A DNA stretch of 8,830 nt, taken from an uncultured Prevotella sp. GTDB taxonomy: Bacteria > Bacteroidota > Bacteroidia > Bacteroidales > Bacteroidaceae. Every line of letters begins with the position of its first letter. Position 1 is the first letter of the stretch. Positions 1 to 7,737 of the stretch are shown here, one piece after another. The notes beneath the pieces are model-generated. The model was not told the origin of the DNA. It saw nothing but the letters and a program-made list of their open reading frames with translations, and did no database searches. The stretch is taken from positions 1 to 8,830 of the forward strand of contig ONQK01000097.1 in the NCBI GenBank assembly GCA_900319895.1, read 5' to 3'. The translations under genes and the position numbers were made by a program.

Positions 1-11
1 ATGAAAAAAGA

Positions 12-50
12 AAAATCGGTTGAAGGCATGCACGCTTTCCAACCGATTTT
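12..50 (-). terminator. Intrinsic terminator of the tRNA-Thr/tRNA-Gly unit
   Basis: An 11-bp perfect inverted repeat pairs 12-22 with 40-50. Further inner pairing (23-27 with 34-38, one bulged base) leaves a loop of about 6 bases. Read on the minus strand, the hairpin lies just past the 3' end of tRNA-Gly and runs into a T-rich stretch (TTTTTCTTTTTT), the normal form of an intrinsic terminator. The plus strand also has a T-rich tail, so it could act in both directions. Confidence 0.8.
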
Positions 51-56
51 CTTTTG

Positions 57-129
57 AGCGGTAAACGGGGCTCGAACCCGCGACCCTCAGCTTGGGAAGC
101 TGATGCTCTGCCAACTGAGCTACTACCGC
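57..129 (-). tRNA. tRNA-Gly (anticodon CCC)
   Basis: The minus strand folds into a complete 73-base cloverleaf. The 7-bp acceptor stem (GCGGTAG with TTACCGC) closes with one G-U pair. The D-arm contains AGCTCAGTTGGCAGAGC. The anticodon stem TCAGC/GCTGA encloses the loop TTCCCAA, giving anticodon CCC, and the T-arm carries GGTTCGAGCC. The discriminator base is U73, as expected for bacterial glycine tRNAs. CCA is not encoded and must be added after transcription. This isoacceptor reads GGG codons. It lies 66 bases downstream of tRNA-Thr on the same strand, and I see no separate promoter, so the two are probably co-transcribed. Confidence 0.95.
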
Positions 130-139
130 AAGAAAAACA

Positions 140-168
140 GGTAAGTCATCGACGTCCAACCACTTACC
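140..168 (-). other. Hairpin between the two tRNAs (processing stem or weak terminator)
   Basis: A 7-bp perfect inverted repeat pairs 140-146 with 162-168 around a 15-base loop, in the spacer between tRNA-Thr and tRNA-Gly. On the transcribed (minus) strand it is followed by TGTTTTTCTT, so it resembles a modest intrinsic terminator. As no promoter box is visible between it and tRNA-Gly, it more likely allows read-through or helps processing of the tRNA precursor. Confidence 0.4.
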
Positions 169-195
169 CGCCTCTAGCTTATTCCGCTTTGTTTG

Positions 196-268
<73 letters not shown>

Positions 269-286
269 AATCTTACAAAAGCGATG

Positions 287-318
287 CAAAGATAACGCAA
301 TTTTTCGACTTGACCAAA
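287..318 (-). promoter_or_regulatory. Bacteroidetes-type promoter of the tRNA unit
   Basis: On the minus strand TATCTTTG (287-294) matches the Bacteroidetes -7 box TAnnTTTG exactly. A TTTG element (315-318) lies 20 bases upstream, at the usual -33 spacing. The inferred start near 283 leaves a leader of about 15 bases before tRNA-Thr. This is the best-matched promoter in the window. Confidence 0.75.
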
Positions 319-381
319 AATATTTTCCTTAAAATTTGCCCAACAGGCTATTTTTGTGCATTTCGCTTGCGTTTTTTGCTT

Positions 382-981
382 TTACAAGTCAAAAACATAC
401 CTCAAGCTGAAGTAAAGTTGCATGAAAACAAGATAAAACAGGATGACAAACGGCGAGCGGCGCAGGCCAAAGGAGAGCAGGTCGAGCAGGTCGGACGAAG
501 TCGATGCCATGCCTGCCACAAAAGCATGGAAAACACCGATGCCAGTCATCAACAGGCAGGTCAAGGGGACTACGACTTCGTATTGCCGCCCGCCTGTTAT
601 GCCGAGCAAGGGCGCATGTGGCGCCAAGGCCAGGAAATAGACGACGAGAAGTGAAACGAGGGTCAAGGCGCAGCTCAAACGAACCGCCAGCCGCACCCGA
701 AAGGGTTGTTTCTCAGACCGATAATAAGCCCAGAAGGAGGATGGCAGCTTGGAGAAGCTGATGCTGCCCCATGCGATGCTGGCAAACAGCAGCCATACAA
801 GTAATGGCGAGCTCAACAGCCAGGTCAACCTCATCAACATCCATCGGATGCCGTCTGCGCCAATGAGCGAATGGTAATGTGACTCGGGGAAGGTTGCACT
901 AACGATCCACGAGACGGGCAGCAGCAACAGGTTGATGAGGATCAGCCATGTCAGGATGTGGGAAAAGTGCGAGCATTTCAT
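382..981 (-). CDS. Small five-helix membrane protein resembling an N-terminally shortened AbgT-family transporter
   Basis: The product is 199 residues, with hydrophobic segments at about 9-30, 55-74, 101-120, 136-158 and 176-195, so it should sit in the inner membrane. Residues 38-72 (SLIGADGIRWML, followed by a hydrophobic helix) resemble the start of AbgT-type aminobenzoyl-glutamate transporters. I recall similar short proteins being annotated as AbgT family in Bacteroidales. Full AbgT proteins are about 500 residues, so this one lacks most of the transport core and is unlikely to transport by the known mechanism. The ATG at 981 opens a good first helix (MKCSHFSHILTW). It is the last gene of the cluster, 20 bases after the response regulator, which suggests a membrane role tied to that system. 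The family assignment rests on remembered pattern only; an unrelated membrane protein is possible. Confidence 0.7.
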   Translation of the reverse strand: MKCSHFSHILTWLILINLLLLPVSWIVSATFPESHYHSLIGADGIRWMLMRLTWLLSSPLLVWLLFASIAWGSISFSKLPSSFWAYYRSEKQPFRVRLAVRLSCALTLVSLLVVYFLALAPHAPLLGITGGRQYEVVVPLTCLLMTGIGVFHAFVAGMASTSSDLLDLLSFGLRRSPFVILFYLVFMQLYFSLRYVFDL

Positions 982-1001
982 TTGTTTGGCTTCCTGAAAA
1001 A

Positions 1002-1721
1002 TTATTCTTCGTCTGGCAAGAGATTGTCAACATCGAGAATTTGCAGTTCTATGGCCCTGACGACCAGCCGCGTTGCATTCACACTGCCGTTGCCCTGTGG
1101 GAAAAGTTTTTGCACTAGCTCGTTTTGCCGTTTTTCAAGGCTTTTCACTCCAAAAGGCATGCCGCGCAAATTGGTGATTTGGTCTTTGGTGTAGCCCAAT
1201 GCCAAATGGCGCAGGAAACGTTCATCATACTCGTCTATTTCATAGTGGATCAACGACTCCTGCCGCATTTGCAACTTGCCTACACTATGCTTGAAGTGTT
1301 CTACAATTTTCTCTAAAATAGGTTGGTTGAAAACGGGGTGTTTGCCGTTCATCACGTTCATCACGTCATCGCGGGTCAACATCTCTCCGGTTTTCAGGAT
1401 AATGCCATCGGCATCGGCATCGAGCACATCCACCCACAATTTTTCGTTGAGGATTTCGCCTGTGAAGATCAGGACGTGGACTTCCGGATGCTGGCGCTTG
1501 GTCTGACGGCATATCTCCACGCCGATGGTGGTCGAGCCTCCCAAGCCCAAGTCCAGCAACACCAAGTCTGGCTTTTCTTGTTTGAACAGTTTCCAAAACG
1601 ACATTTCGTCAGATGCCGTTCCAATGACAGTTGCTTCGGGGATGTCACTACTAATAATGCCCAGTGTACCTTTTAATTCCAATGGAACATCTTCTACTAC
1701 GATGACTTTAAAATTGTTCAT
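1002..1721 (-). CDS. Two-component response regulator with C-terminal LuxR-like HTH
   Basis: The protein has 239 residues. The receiver domain (about 1-125) has every standard residue: acidic pair E10/D11, phospho-acceptor D57 within LVLLDL, T87 in IFTGE, and K110 in IILKTGE. A linker (about 126-160) leads to a region at 166-206 (DERFLRHLALGYTKDQI, then VKSLEKRQNELVQKL) whose pattern matches a diverged LuxR/NarL-type helix-turn-helix, so it probably binds DNA as a phosphorylation-controlled regulator in the cytoplasm. The usual glycines and threonines of the recognition helix are partly changed, so the HTH call is less certain than the receiver. The ATG lies 15 bases after the stop of the tandem kinase, making that kinase the obvious partner. 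Targets cannot be read from the sequence. Confidence 0.88.
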   Translation of the reverse strand: MNNFKVIVVEDVPLELKGTLGIISSDIPEATVIGTASDEMSFWKLFKQEKPDLVLLDLGLGGSTTIGVEICRQTKRQHPEVHVLIFTGEILNEKLWVDVLDADADGIILKTGEMLTRDDVMNVMNGKHPVFNQPILEKIVEHFKHSVGKLQMRQESLIHYEIDEYDERFLRHLALGYTKDQITNLRGMPFGVKSLEKRQNELVQKLFPQGNGSVNATRLVVRAIELQILDVDNLLPDEE

Positions 1722-1736
1722 ATTTATCTTGTTTTT

Positions 1737-4700
1737 TTAAATTTCCTTATATTGAGGTAAAGTAATGCACGCTTTTGTGGTTCCATTGTCAATGGCTATT
1801 GAGAAGCCTGTTGCCCGGCACCGCGTCGCATCGCCGCAATCCCTTATGATTTGGCGACAGAGCAGGAAAGGAATGTGGCCAGCTGATGGCGTGAAGACGT
1901 CTTGGCATTGTTCTTCCGTCAATTGTAATGCAGGCAGGTCCACTTGAACTTGCAAATAGTCAGCGTCTTTCTCCGCTATTTCTATCCGTGGTGTTTCCCC
2001 TTTGTTTTCGCGCTTCAACAAGTCAAACATGTGTCTTAACAGGTCTGCATCTCCGTAAACGTCCCTGTTTTCAGGTATGCCGAGCAAATCGCCGAGGTTT
2101 ACTTTCCCACATTCTATTCTAATGCTGTCAATTTGGCGCGCGGCTTGTGACATCAACACCTGGTATAATTCCTTGTAATACACTGCCAATTCCAGAATCT
2201 GATTGAAATGCGGTGCCTCGTCTTGCAAAAGATGCTCGATCCGCGAAGGGTAGTACATCGTTTCGTGCTTCAACGTACTCAAGCAGTTGTCCAGCACGTT
2301 ATTGGCGATATGCAGGCGGTCTTCCTCGTATTTTGAGCGTTTCAATTCGTCCTCTGCCATCTCAATTGTCTCCTGGCGCGACACCGAGCTCTGGATTTCA
2401 GCCTGCAAGGCCGAAAGAATCTTGTTGATGACATTGCGCAGCGGCTCAGGAAAGTTTTCCACGTGGATGCGGTTCATGTATTCCATTTTTTCCACCGCCG
2501 TCATGTCGCTCAACAACACATCGTTCATCTGATTGATTTTTTCCACACAATAGCGCTCATATAAACGATGCCGGTAATAGAGGAAATAGTAGGCGGAAAT
2601 GATCATCAGCAAGAGGAAAACCAGCAGCACCACGGCAATGGTCTTGTTGCTTTCCGACTTTTGCATCGTGCGACAATATTCCGCCAGGCTGCGGTCGGCA
2701 GAACTTTCCTTGTAGAGGTGCGTATAAACCTTGTTGTTGTATTGATAGATCTTCCACAAATGCAATGCCAGCGCCGCCACCGCTGTTTCATTACGAATGT
2801 CAAGGATAACGGCATAATTCATCATGACATCGCGACGAAGCCATTGTATCTCGGCGGGAATGACGGATATGTCGCCCACCAGAACCAGCGTGTCGCTCTT
2901 CTCGGGAAAGAGTTCCCGATAGCATTGGTTGATGTATTTCCGGCAACTGTCCGCATACTGAATCGTCTTTTCGTAGGTGCCGTTAATGTTCGAATAATAC
3001 GCAGAGTCGGCAAAATGACTGGCACGTTCCTGCCACTTTTCCGGCAGCGACAGCGGCTGCGCCATGGCTTGGGCTAATGTGCCTAGCGAGACGATGAGCA
3101 AAACTGCCCTGAGCAAGCCGTGCGGCAGGCGAAAACTGATACGGCTGCCTTTGCCGGGCTGGCTCTCTGCATGAATGGAGCAAACGGAGAAAAAAGAACT
3201 TAATTTACGGTATTTTTCGATGATGCCACGACAGTTCATCAGCCCGAATCCATGGTCTTTGTAAATTTTCCGATTGAACACCTCAGACAATTCCTCTGGC
3301 GACATGCCTTTTCCTGTATCCTCAACCGAGATTTCGACATATTTTTCCGTCTCAGAGGAAAAAACACGCACTGCGCCGCCCTCCGGCGTGAATTTCCGAG
3401 CATTATCTGCCAAGGTGTTGAGCATAAACAATGTCAACACCTTGTCTGCCTTGACGACGCTGGAAGAGGGGCTTACCTGGAAGCTCACGCCCTTCAAGGC
3501 AAACGAGGTTTTGCTTCTGCCGAGCATGTCGAATAATTGTTGCAAGGGAAAACTTTCGATTGTGACGTTTAGGGTGCCTTGCTGCATTTGTATCCATCGC
3601 GTCAGCACATCGTTGGTCTTGTTGATTTCCTGGCTCAATTCGCGCACAAACTCAAGGTGCTGCATGCTCTGGCCAGCCTGTTGTCGACACAGATGCTTCA
3701 ATTCGATGATCATCCTGTCGATGAAGGGCAACTGGCTGTTGAGCATGGTAATTTTCGCCCTTGAAGCCAGATGGTTTTTTTTGCCATTGGCAATTCGGAT
3801 TGCGTGCTGTGCCTGCTGCACACTTATTTCTTCGCATTCCTCATCCATCTCTTCTGCATAAATGATGTTTTTGCGTTGCCATTCCTCCAAAGGCGAAAGC
3901 AAAGAATCGAATGAAAAGCGACGGGTTAGTTTCCGGCCTTGGTAGATGAAGATGAAAATGAATATCACCAAGGCTAAAATCATCAATATGACCGATAAAA
4001 TCATATAGTTCAACTGCCTTGACGACCGATTCAGCTGTTCCGCTCGTGCCTCCAACTGACGGTCCTGCCGGGTCGTTTCTTGTAGGTCGAGATAGATGTT
4101 CCGGTTGTAATCGCTTTGTGGCTTATTGTTCATTGCCGAATACAAAACGCTCATCTGCTCGCGGACACTGGCAATCATGTCTGGGGCTTGTGCTATCAAG
4201 CTGTCTTCCAAAGCTTCGTTCAGACTGGCCAAAGCCGACCGATAGTCGCCTATTGTCCAAAAACATTGCGCCAGCGTTCGTCTCACGGCTGCAATTTGGT
4301 ACACATCGCCATAAGATTTGAACATTTCGAGGGCTTGTTGGGCCAAATAGCCTGCCAACAGGGTGTCCGGCATTTGGAATTCGTTGAGATATTGCAGGGC
4401 CACGGCGTTTTCACGCACAAATTCCTTATTGTTCAAAGCGCTCAGTAGATGTTCGCTCAAAGCCTGCAGCGCATTCGCCCGCCAATAGGTGTAGTCATGC
4501 TGGGTGGCAATATGATAACAGCGCATCAGGTAGTCAAATTCTGTTTGTTCGATTTCCTCTTGGTTGTCTGCGTTGATCATGCTGCCAGCGCCCGTGCTAT
4601 ACAGATAATTCAGGTATTGCGCCGTGTCGAGCGCTATGTTCTCAATTTGTCCAATTTCTTCCAACAACTGCGTCGACTGCTGCTCTAACCCCACATAGTA

Positions 4701-5219
4701 GTAATAAGTTGAACTGACCAGCTTCAATTCGCTTTGTGCATAGACCATGCGGGCGCGCAGGCGGTCGGGAAGCCAGTCCATTTCTGCTTCTATACGCTTC
4801 AGGCGTTGTAATGCTTTTTCACGATAGGTGTAGAAATCTTTGTTTTTTGCTTCACGTTGGCAAATTCGCATCATCTGGATGTCGGCAACAAACTTTTCTA
4901 TTTGATTGTCCGTCATCCGACAAACTTCTGCCAACTGATGCTTGGCCTTGCCATAGTCCATCTTGGCAATGTTCACGAAAGCCAGGTTGTTCAGTGCCTC
5001 TGCCTTGCCGTCAATATACTCGTCGCCGGCAAGTTCATAGGCTCGAGCCGCCAGCCGTTGCGTCGTGTCCAAACTCTTGTAATGCGCATGGTATGCTAAG
5101 GCATTAAGTTGGTCAACCTTTGCTTGATTTGTTGGCGAACATGCCCACAGGAACAAAATGGCTACAAATTGAATTGCCACATAAAAAACACGATGTCCTC
5201 GTATGAAAATCTGACTCAT
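1737..5219 (-). CDS. Large membrane sensor: periplasmic TPR-like region plus two histidine-kinase-like modules (DUF5112/DUF5113-type)
   Basis: The protein has 1160 residues from the ATG at 5219. This start gives a signal sequence ending in FLWAC (possible lipobox, Cys27). A GTG at 5258 would add 13 residues that look unlike a signal sequence. Order of parts: TPR-like helices about 28-390, probably periplasmic; membrane helix 404-427; a helical dimerisation region about 466-510; a complete HATPase domain about 590-700, with N-box NTLADNARKFT (N606), DTGKGM at 634-639 and HGFGL ending at 660. A second signal-like helix follows at 701-720 (ends AMAQ), then an external segment 721-858, membrane helix 860-882, and a second kinase-like module with H985 in LKHETMYYPSR and a degenerate ATPase region to the C-terminus. 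Comparable giant proteins in Bacteroidales are, from memory, annotated DUF5112/DUF5113. The signal is unknown. The response regulator directly downstream is its likely target. Confidence 0.85.
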   Translation of the reverse strand: MSQIFIRGHRVFYVAIQFVAILFLWACSPTNQAKVDQLNALAYHAHYKSLDTTQRLAARAYELAGDEYIDGKAEALNNLAFVNIAKMDYGKAKHQLAEVCRMTDNQIEKFVADIQMMRICQREAKNKDFYTYREKALQRLKRIEAEMDWLPDRLRARMVYAQSELKLVSSTYYYYVGLEQQSTQLLEEIGQIENIALDTAQYLNYLYSTGAGSMINADNQEEIEQTEFDYLMRCYHIATQHDYTYWRANALQALSEHLLSALNNKEFVRENAVALQYLNEFQMPDTLLAGYLAQQALEMFKSYGDVYQIAAVRRTLAQCFWTIGDYRSALASLNEALEDSLIAQAPDMIASVREQMSVLYSAMNNKPQSDYNRNIYLDLQETTRQDRQLEARAEQLNRSSRQLNYMILSVILMILALVIFIFIFIYQGRKLTRRFSFDSLLSPLEEWQRKNIIYAEEMDEECEEISVQQAQHAIRIANGKKNHLASRAKITMLNSQLPFIDRMIIELKHLCRQQAGQSMQHLEFVRELSQEINKTNDVLTRWIQMQQGTLNVTIESFPLQQLFDMLGRSKTSFALKGVSFQVSPSSSVVKADKVLTLFMLNTLADNARKFTPEGGAVRVFSSETEKYVEISVEDTGKGMSPEELSEVFNRKIYKDHGFGLMNCRGIIEKYRKLSSFFSVCSIHAESQPGKGSRISFRLPHGLLRAVLLIVSLGTLAQAMAQPLSLPEKWQERASHFADSAYYSNINGTYEKTIQYADSCRKYINQCYRELFPEKSDTLVLVGDISVIPAEIQWLRRDVMMNYAVILDIRNETAVAALALHLWKIYQYNNKVYTHLYKESSADRSLAEYCRTMQKSESNKTIAVVLLVFLLLMIISAYYFLYYRHRLYERYCVEKINQMNDVLLSDMTAVEKMEYMNRIHVENFPEPLRNVINKILSALQAEIQSSVSRQETIEMAEDELKRSKYEEDRLHIANNVLDNCLSTLKHETMYYPSRIEHLLQDEAPHFNQILELAVYYKELYQVLMSQAARQIDSIRIECGKVNLGDLLGIPENRDVYGDADLLRHMFDLLKRENKGETPRIEIAEKDADYLQVQVDLPALQLTEEQCQDVFTPSAGHIPFLLCRQIIRDCGDATRCRATGFSIAIDNGTTKACITLPQYKEI

Positions 5220-5226
5220 CCGACTA

Positions 5227-5234
5227 CAAAAATA
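5227..5234 (-). promoter_or_regulatory. Possible -7 box immediately upstream of the kinase ATG
   Basis: TATTTTTG on the minus strand matches TAnnTTTG. It ends 7 bases before the ATG at 5219, so a transcript starting at the normal distance would be almost leaderless. No TTG is seen at the -33 position. It may be a chance match in an AT-rich gap inside the operon. Confidence 0.3.
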
Positions 5235-5259
5235 ATCAAAAAGATTAAATTCTAGCACG

Positions 5260-6021
5260 CTATTCTGGCTTTTTTTTGCACTCCTTTTCCTTTTGCGCCT
5301 TCAATTCGTCCAAATAGCCGGCTGTTACGATGCCGGAGGGCAGGGCGATGATGGCTATGCCGACCATTGAAGAAATGATGCTGATGACGCGACCGACATC
5401 TGAAATAGGGTAGATGTCGCCATATCCGACAGTTGTCAGTGTGCAGGCCGCCCAATAGAACGCGTCAAAGAAACTGTCGAAAAGATATTCGCCTGTCTCT
5501 GGATTAATGTCTGCTTCGGCATTGAACATGATCAATGCTGTGACGAAAATATAAAAAACGGCCAACGAAAAAACAGTGCAAAGGATCTTTTTCTGCCTGC
5601 GGATAACTGCCAGAATCAGCTCCAACGGCTCGTAATATCGAATGACTTTTATGACACGAAGTATTTTCAGCAAACGTGAAATCCTCAACACCTTGAAGGT
5701 CGGGCTGATCAGATTCAATGTCGGCAGAATGGACAGAAAGTCGATGATGGCCATCGGGGTGAAGGGGTAGAGCAAAAAAGAGGCCCAGCCGCGCCTTCCC
5801 GACCGCAAGTCCGCCGTTAGCCATCGCAGCAAGTAGTCAATGATGAAGCAAATGCCCGACAACCAGTCAAAAACATAGAACAATTGGTTCTGTTCTCGAA
5901 ACATCAAAGGCAAAATGCCAATGACAATGGCACTCAGCATCGACCAATCATAAATACGGGAAACGAGGTCGCTATTCCTCGGCTCTATCATCTGGCAAAT
6001 ATGTTCTCGCAAGTTCATCAT
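5260..6021 (-). CDS. Voltage-gated potassium channel-like ion transporter
   Basis: The product has 253 residues and the layout of a six-helix voltage-gated K+ channel subunit. S1 lies at about 24-42, S2 46-68 and S3 88-104. S4 (110-130) has basic residues at every third position (R113, R116, K119, R122, K125, R128). S5 spans 143-168, the pore carries the K+ selectivity filter TVGYGD (197-202), and S6 spans 210-237. A short charged tail follows, with no RCK/TrkA domain. It should form tetramers in the inner membrane and pass K+ according to voltage. The open frame extends up to 6102, but I start it at 6021 because the promoter box at 6047-6054 lies between. A second ATG directly follows at 6018. 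It is the first gene of the minus-strand cluster, about 40 bases before the kinase ATG. Confidence 0.92.
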   Translation of the reverse strand: MMNLREHICQMIEPRNSDLVSRIYDWSMLSAIVIGILPLMFREQNQLFYVFDWLSGICFIIDYLLRWLTADLRSGRRGWASFLLYPFTPMAIIDFLSILPTLNLISPTFKVLRISRLLKILRVIKVIRYYEPLELILAVIRRQKKILCTVFSLAVFYIFVTALIMFNAEADINPETGEYLFDSFFDAFYWAACTLTTVGYGDIYPISDVGRVISIISSMVGIAIIALPSGIVTAGYLDELKAQKEKECKKKPE

Positions 6022-6046
6022 TGTCAAAATTCCATTATTTACGATG

Positions 6047-6054
6047 CAAAAATA
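6047..6054 (-). promoter_or_regulatory. Bacteroidetes -7 box for the channel gene and cluster
   Basis: TATTTTTG on the minus strand matches TAnnTTTG. An inferred start near 6043 gives a 5' leader of about 22 bases before the ATG at 6021. No clear TTG is found at the -33 position, so the match rests on the -7 box and its placement. It faces away from the proS promoter. Confidence 0.5.
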
Positions 6055-6139
6055 CGCAAAAATCACATAAAATGATTGATAAACGATTGAAAAACAATGC
6101 AAAACTTGAAAAAGATGGCTTCCTTTTCAACTTTTTTTG

Positions 6140-6147
6140 TAATTTTG
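6140..6147 (+). promoter_or_regulatory. Bacteroidetes -7 box for proS
   Basis: TAATTTTG matches TAnnTTTG exactly. A start near 6151 would leave a leader of about 28 bases that is A-rich and has no Shine-Dalgarno site, as is common in Bacteroidetes. A -33 TTG at normal spacing is not evident. Confidence 0.55.
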
Positions 6148-6178
6148 CGGGCAGAAAAAGAAAAATCGATATATAATT

Positions 6179-7660
6179 ATGGCGAAAGAACTCAAAGAAC
6201 TGACTAAGCGAGCTGAAAATTACAGCCAATGGTACAACGACCTTATCGTAAAAGCCGACCTGGCAGAACAGTCTGCCGTCAGAGGCTGTATGGTCATCAA
6301 ACCCTATGGCTATGCCATCTGGGAAAAAATGCAGCAACAACTAGATAAGATGTTCAAGGAAACAGGTGCGCAAAATGCCTATTTTCCTTTGCTCATCCCC
6401 AAATCTTTCATGAGCCGTGAAGCAGAGCATGTGGAAGGATTTGCCAAGGAATGCGCCGTGGTCACACATTACAGACTGCGGACAAATTCAGACAAGACGG
6501 GCATAGAAGTAGACCCGGCGGCCAAGCTTGAAGAGGAGCTGATAATCCGGCCCACTTCCGAGACAATTATCTGGAACACTTACAAAAACTGGATCCAATC
6601 ATATCGCGACCTGCCTCTATTGTGCAACCAATGGTGCAACGTCATGCGATGGGAAATGCGCACAAGGCCCTTCCTGCGCACCTCAGAATTTCTCTGGCAA
6701 GAAGGGCACACCGCACATGCCACGCGAGAGGAAGCGGAAGAGGAGGCAAAGACCATGCTCAAGGTCTATGCCAAATTCGCAGAAGAATGGATGGCTGTAC
6801 CTGTCGTGCAAGGCGTGAAAAGTGAGACAGAGCGCTTTGCCGGCGCCCTGGACACTTATACCATCGAAGCCATGATGCAAGACGGGAAGGCACTGCAAAG
6901 CGGCACGTCGCACTTCCTGGGACAGAATTTCGCCAAGGCTTTCGACGTGACATTCCTCAACAAGGAAAACAAGCCAGAATATGTCTGGGCGACCTCATGG
7001 GGAGTGTCAACACGGCTCGTGGGTGCGCTGATCATGACGCATAGCGACGACAACGGCCTCGTGCTTCCTCCAAGGCTTGCTCCCATACAAGTTGTCATCA
7101 TACCGATTCACAAAGGAGAGGAACAACTGCAAGCCATTACCGAGAAGCTTCAACCCGTCATCAACGGTCTCAAGGACAAAGGCATTACCGTAAAATACGA
7201 TGATGCAGACAACAAACGTCCCGGCTTCAAATTTGCCGACTACGAGCTCAAAGGCGTGCCCGTGCGCCTGGTGATGGGCGGGCGGGACCTTGAAAACGGG
7301 ACCCTTGAAATCATGCGGAGAGATACGCTTGAAAAAGAAACGGTTTCTATGGAAGGAATCGTTGAAAAAATCGAGAAATTACTCGAAGAAATGCAAAAAA
7401 ACATCTTTGAAAAAGCCAAGAAATTTAGAGATGAACACGTCCATGAATGCAATTCTTACGAAGAATTTAAGGAAAAAATAAAAGACGGAGGCTTCTTCCT
7501 CTGCCATTGGGACGGGACAGAAGAAACAGAGGCCAAAATCAAGGAGGAAACCCAAGCCACCATCCGTTGCGTGCCCTTTGGATATGAACAAACCGAAGGC
7601 GTTGACATGGTCAGTGGAAAACCTGCCAAGCATAGGGTGATTATTGCAAGAAGCTATTAA
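6179..7660 (+). CDS. proS: Prolyl-tRNA synthetase, archaeal/eukaryal type
   Basis: This cytoplasmic class II enzyme charges tRNA-Pro with proline using ATP. The 493 residues match the usual length of the archaeal/eukaryal-like form, which lacks the large editing insertion of the E. coli-type enzyme. Motif 1 lies at about 64-76 (QNAYFPLLIP). RPTSET is at 124-129. Motif 2 covers about 153-177 (NVMRWEMRTRPFLRTSEFLW, then QEGHT). Motif 3 lies at about 288-301 (HSDDNGLVLPPRLA). The anticodon-binding domain follows (about 303-410), then the C-terminal domain (about 424-493). The protein ends in Tyr, as is typical of this type, where the C-terminus reaches the active site. Three cysteines (C424, C442, C464) lie where related enzymes bind zinc with four, so a standard zinc site is doubtful. 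It is a single gene with its own promoter box and terminator, divergent from the channel cluster. Confidence 0.98.
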   Translation: MAKELKELTKRAENYSQWYNDLIVKADLAEQSAVRGCMVIKPYGYAIWEKMQQQLDKMFKETGAQNAYFPLLIPKSFMSREAEHVEGFAKECAVVTHYRLRTNSDKTGIEVDPAAKLEEELIIRPTSETIIWNTYKNWIQSYRDLPLLCNQWCNVMRWEMRTRPFLRTSEFLWQEGHTAHATREEAEEEAKTMLKVYAKFAEEWMAVPVVQGVKSETERFAGALDTYTIEAMMQDGKALQSGTSHFLGQNFAKAFDVTFLNKENKPEYVWATSWGVSTRLVGALIMTHSDDNGLVLPPRLAPIQVVIIPIHKGEEQLQAITEKLQPVINGLKDKGITVKYDDADNKRPGFKFADYELKGVPVRLVMGGRDLENGTLEIMRRDTLEKETVSMEGIVEKIEKLLEEMQKNIFEKAKKFRDEHVHECNSYEEFKEKIKDGGFFLCHWDGTEETEAKIKEETQATIRCVPFGYEQTEGVDMVSGKPAKHRVIIARSY

Positions 7661-7683
7661 AAAAAGTGGATAGTCCGAACAAC

Positions 7684-7700
7684 ATGGCTTAAAAAGCCAT
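7684..7700 (+). other. Short hairpin in the proS 3' region
   Basis: ATGGCTT and AAGCCAT form a perfect 7-bp stem around AAA, 24 bases after the proS stop. No T-tract follows directly, so it is not itself a terminator; it may protect the mRNA end or be incidental. Confidence 0.35.
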
Positions 7701-7737
7701 CATAAATTGTTCATGACAGAAACATGTTCGTTTTTTT

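Noticed and set aside
332..381. Terminator after the AbgT-like gene
   Set aside because: Only a 3-bp GCC/GGC stem and a CGC/GCG pair with too small a loop are visible, with no T-tract correctly placed. The end of the operon transcript is not identifiable.
2568..3077. Plus-strand reading frames opposite the kinase gene (the longest 169 and 195 residues)
   Set aside because: They lie antisense to a clear coding gene, have no domain features, and are explained as shadows of its codon usage.
6022..6102. N-terminal extension of the channel protein from the ATG at 6102
   Set aside because: The extension covers the -7 box at 6047-6054, is rich in aromatic residues unlike channel N-termini, and the ATG at 6021 gives a normal start.
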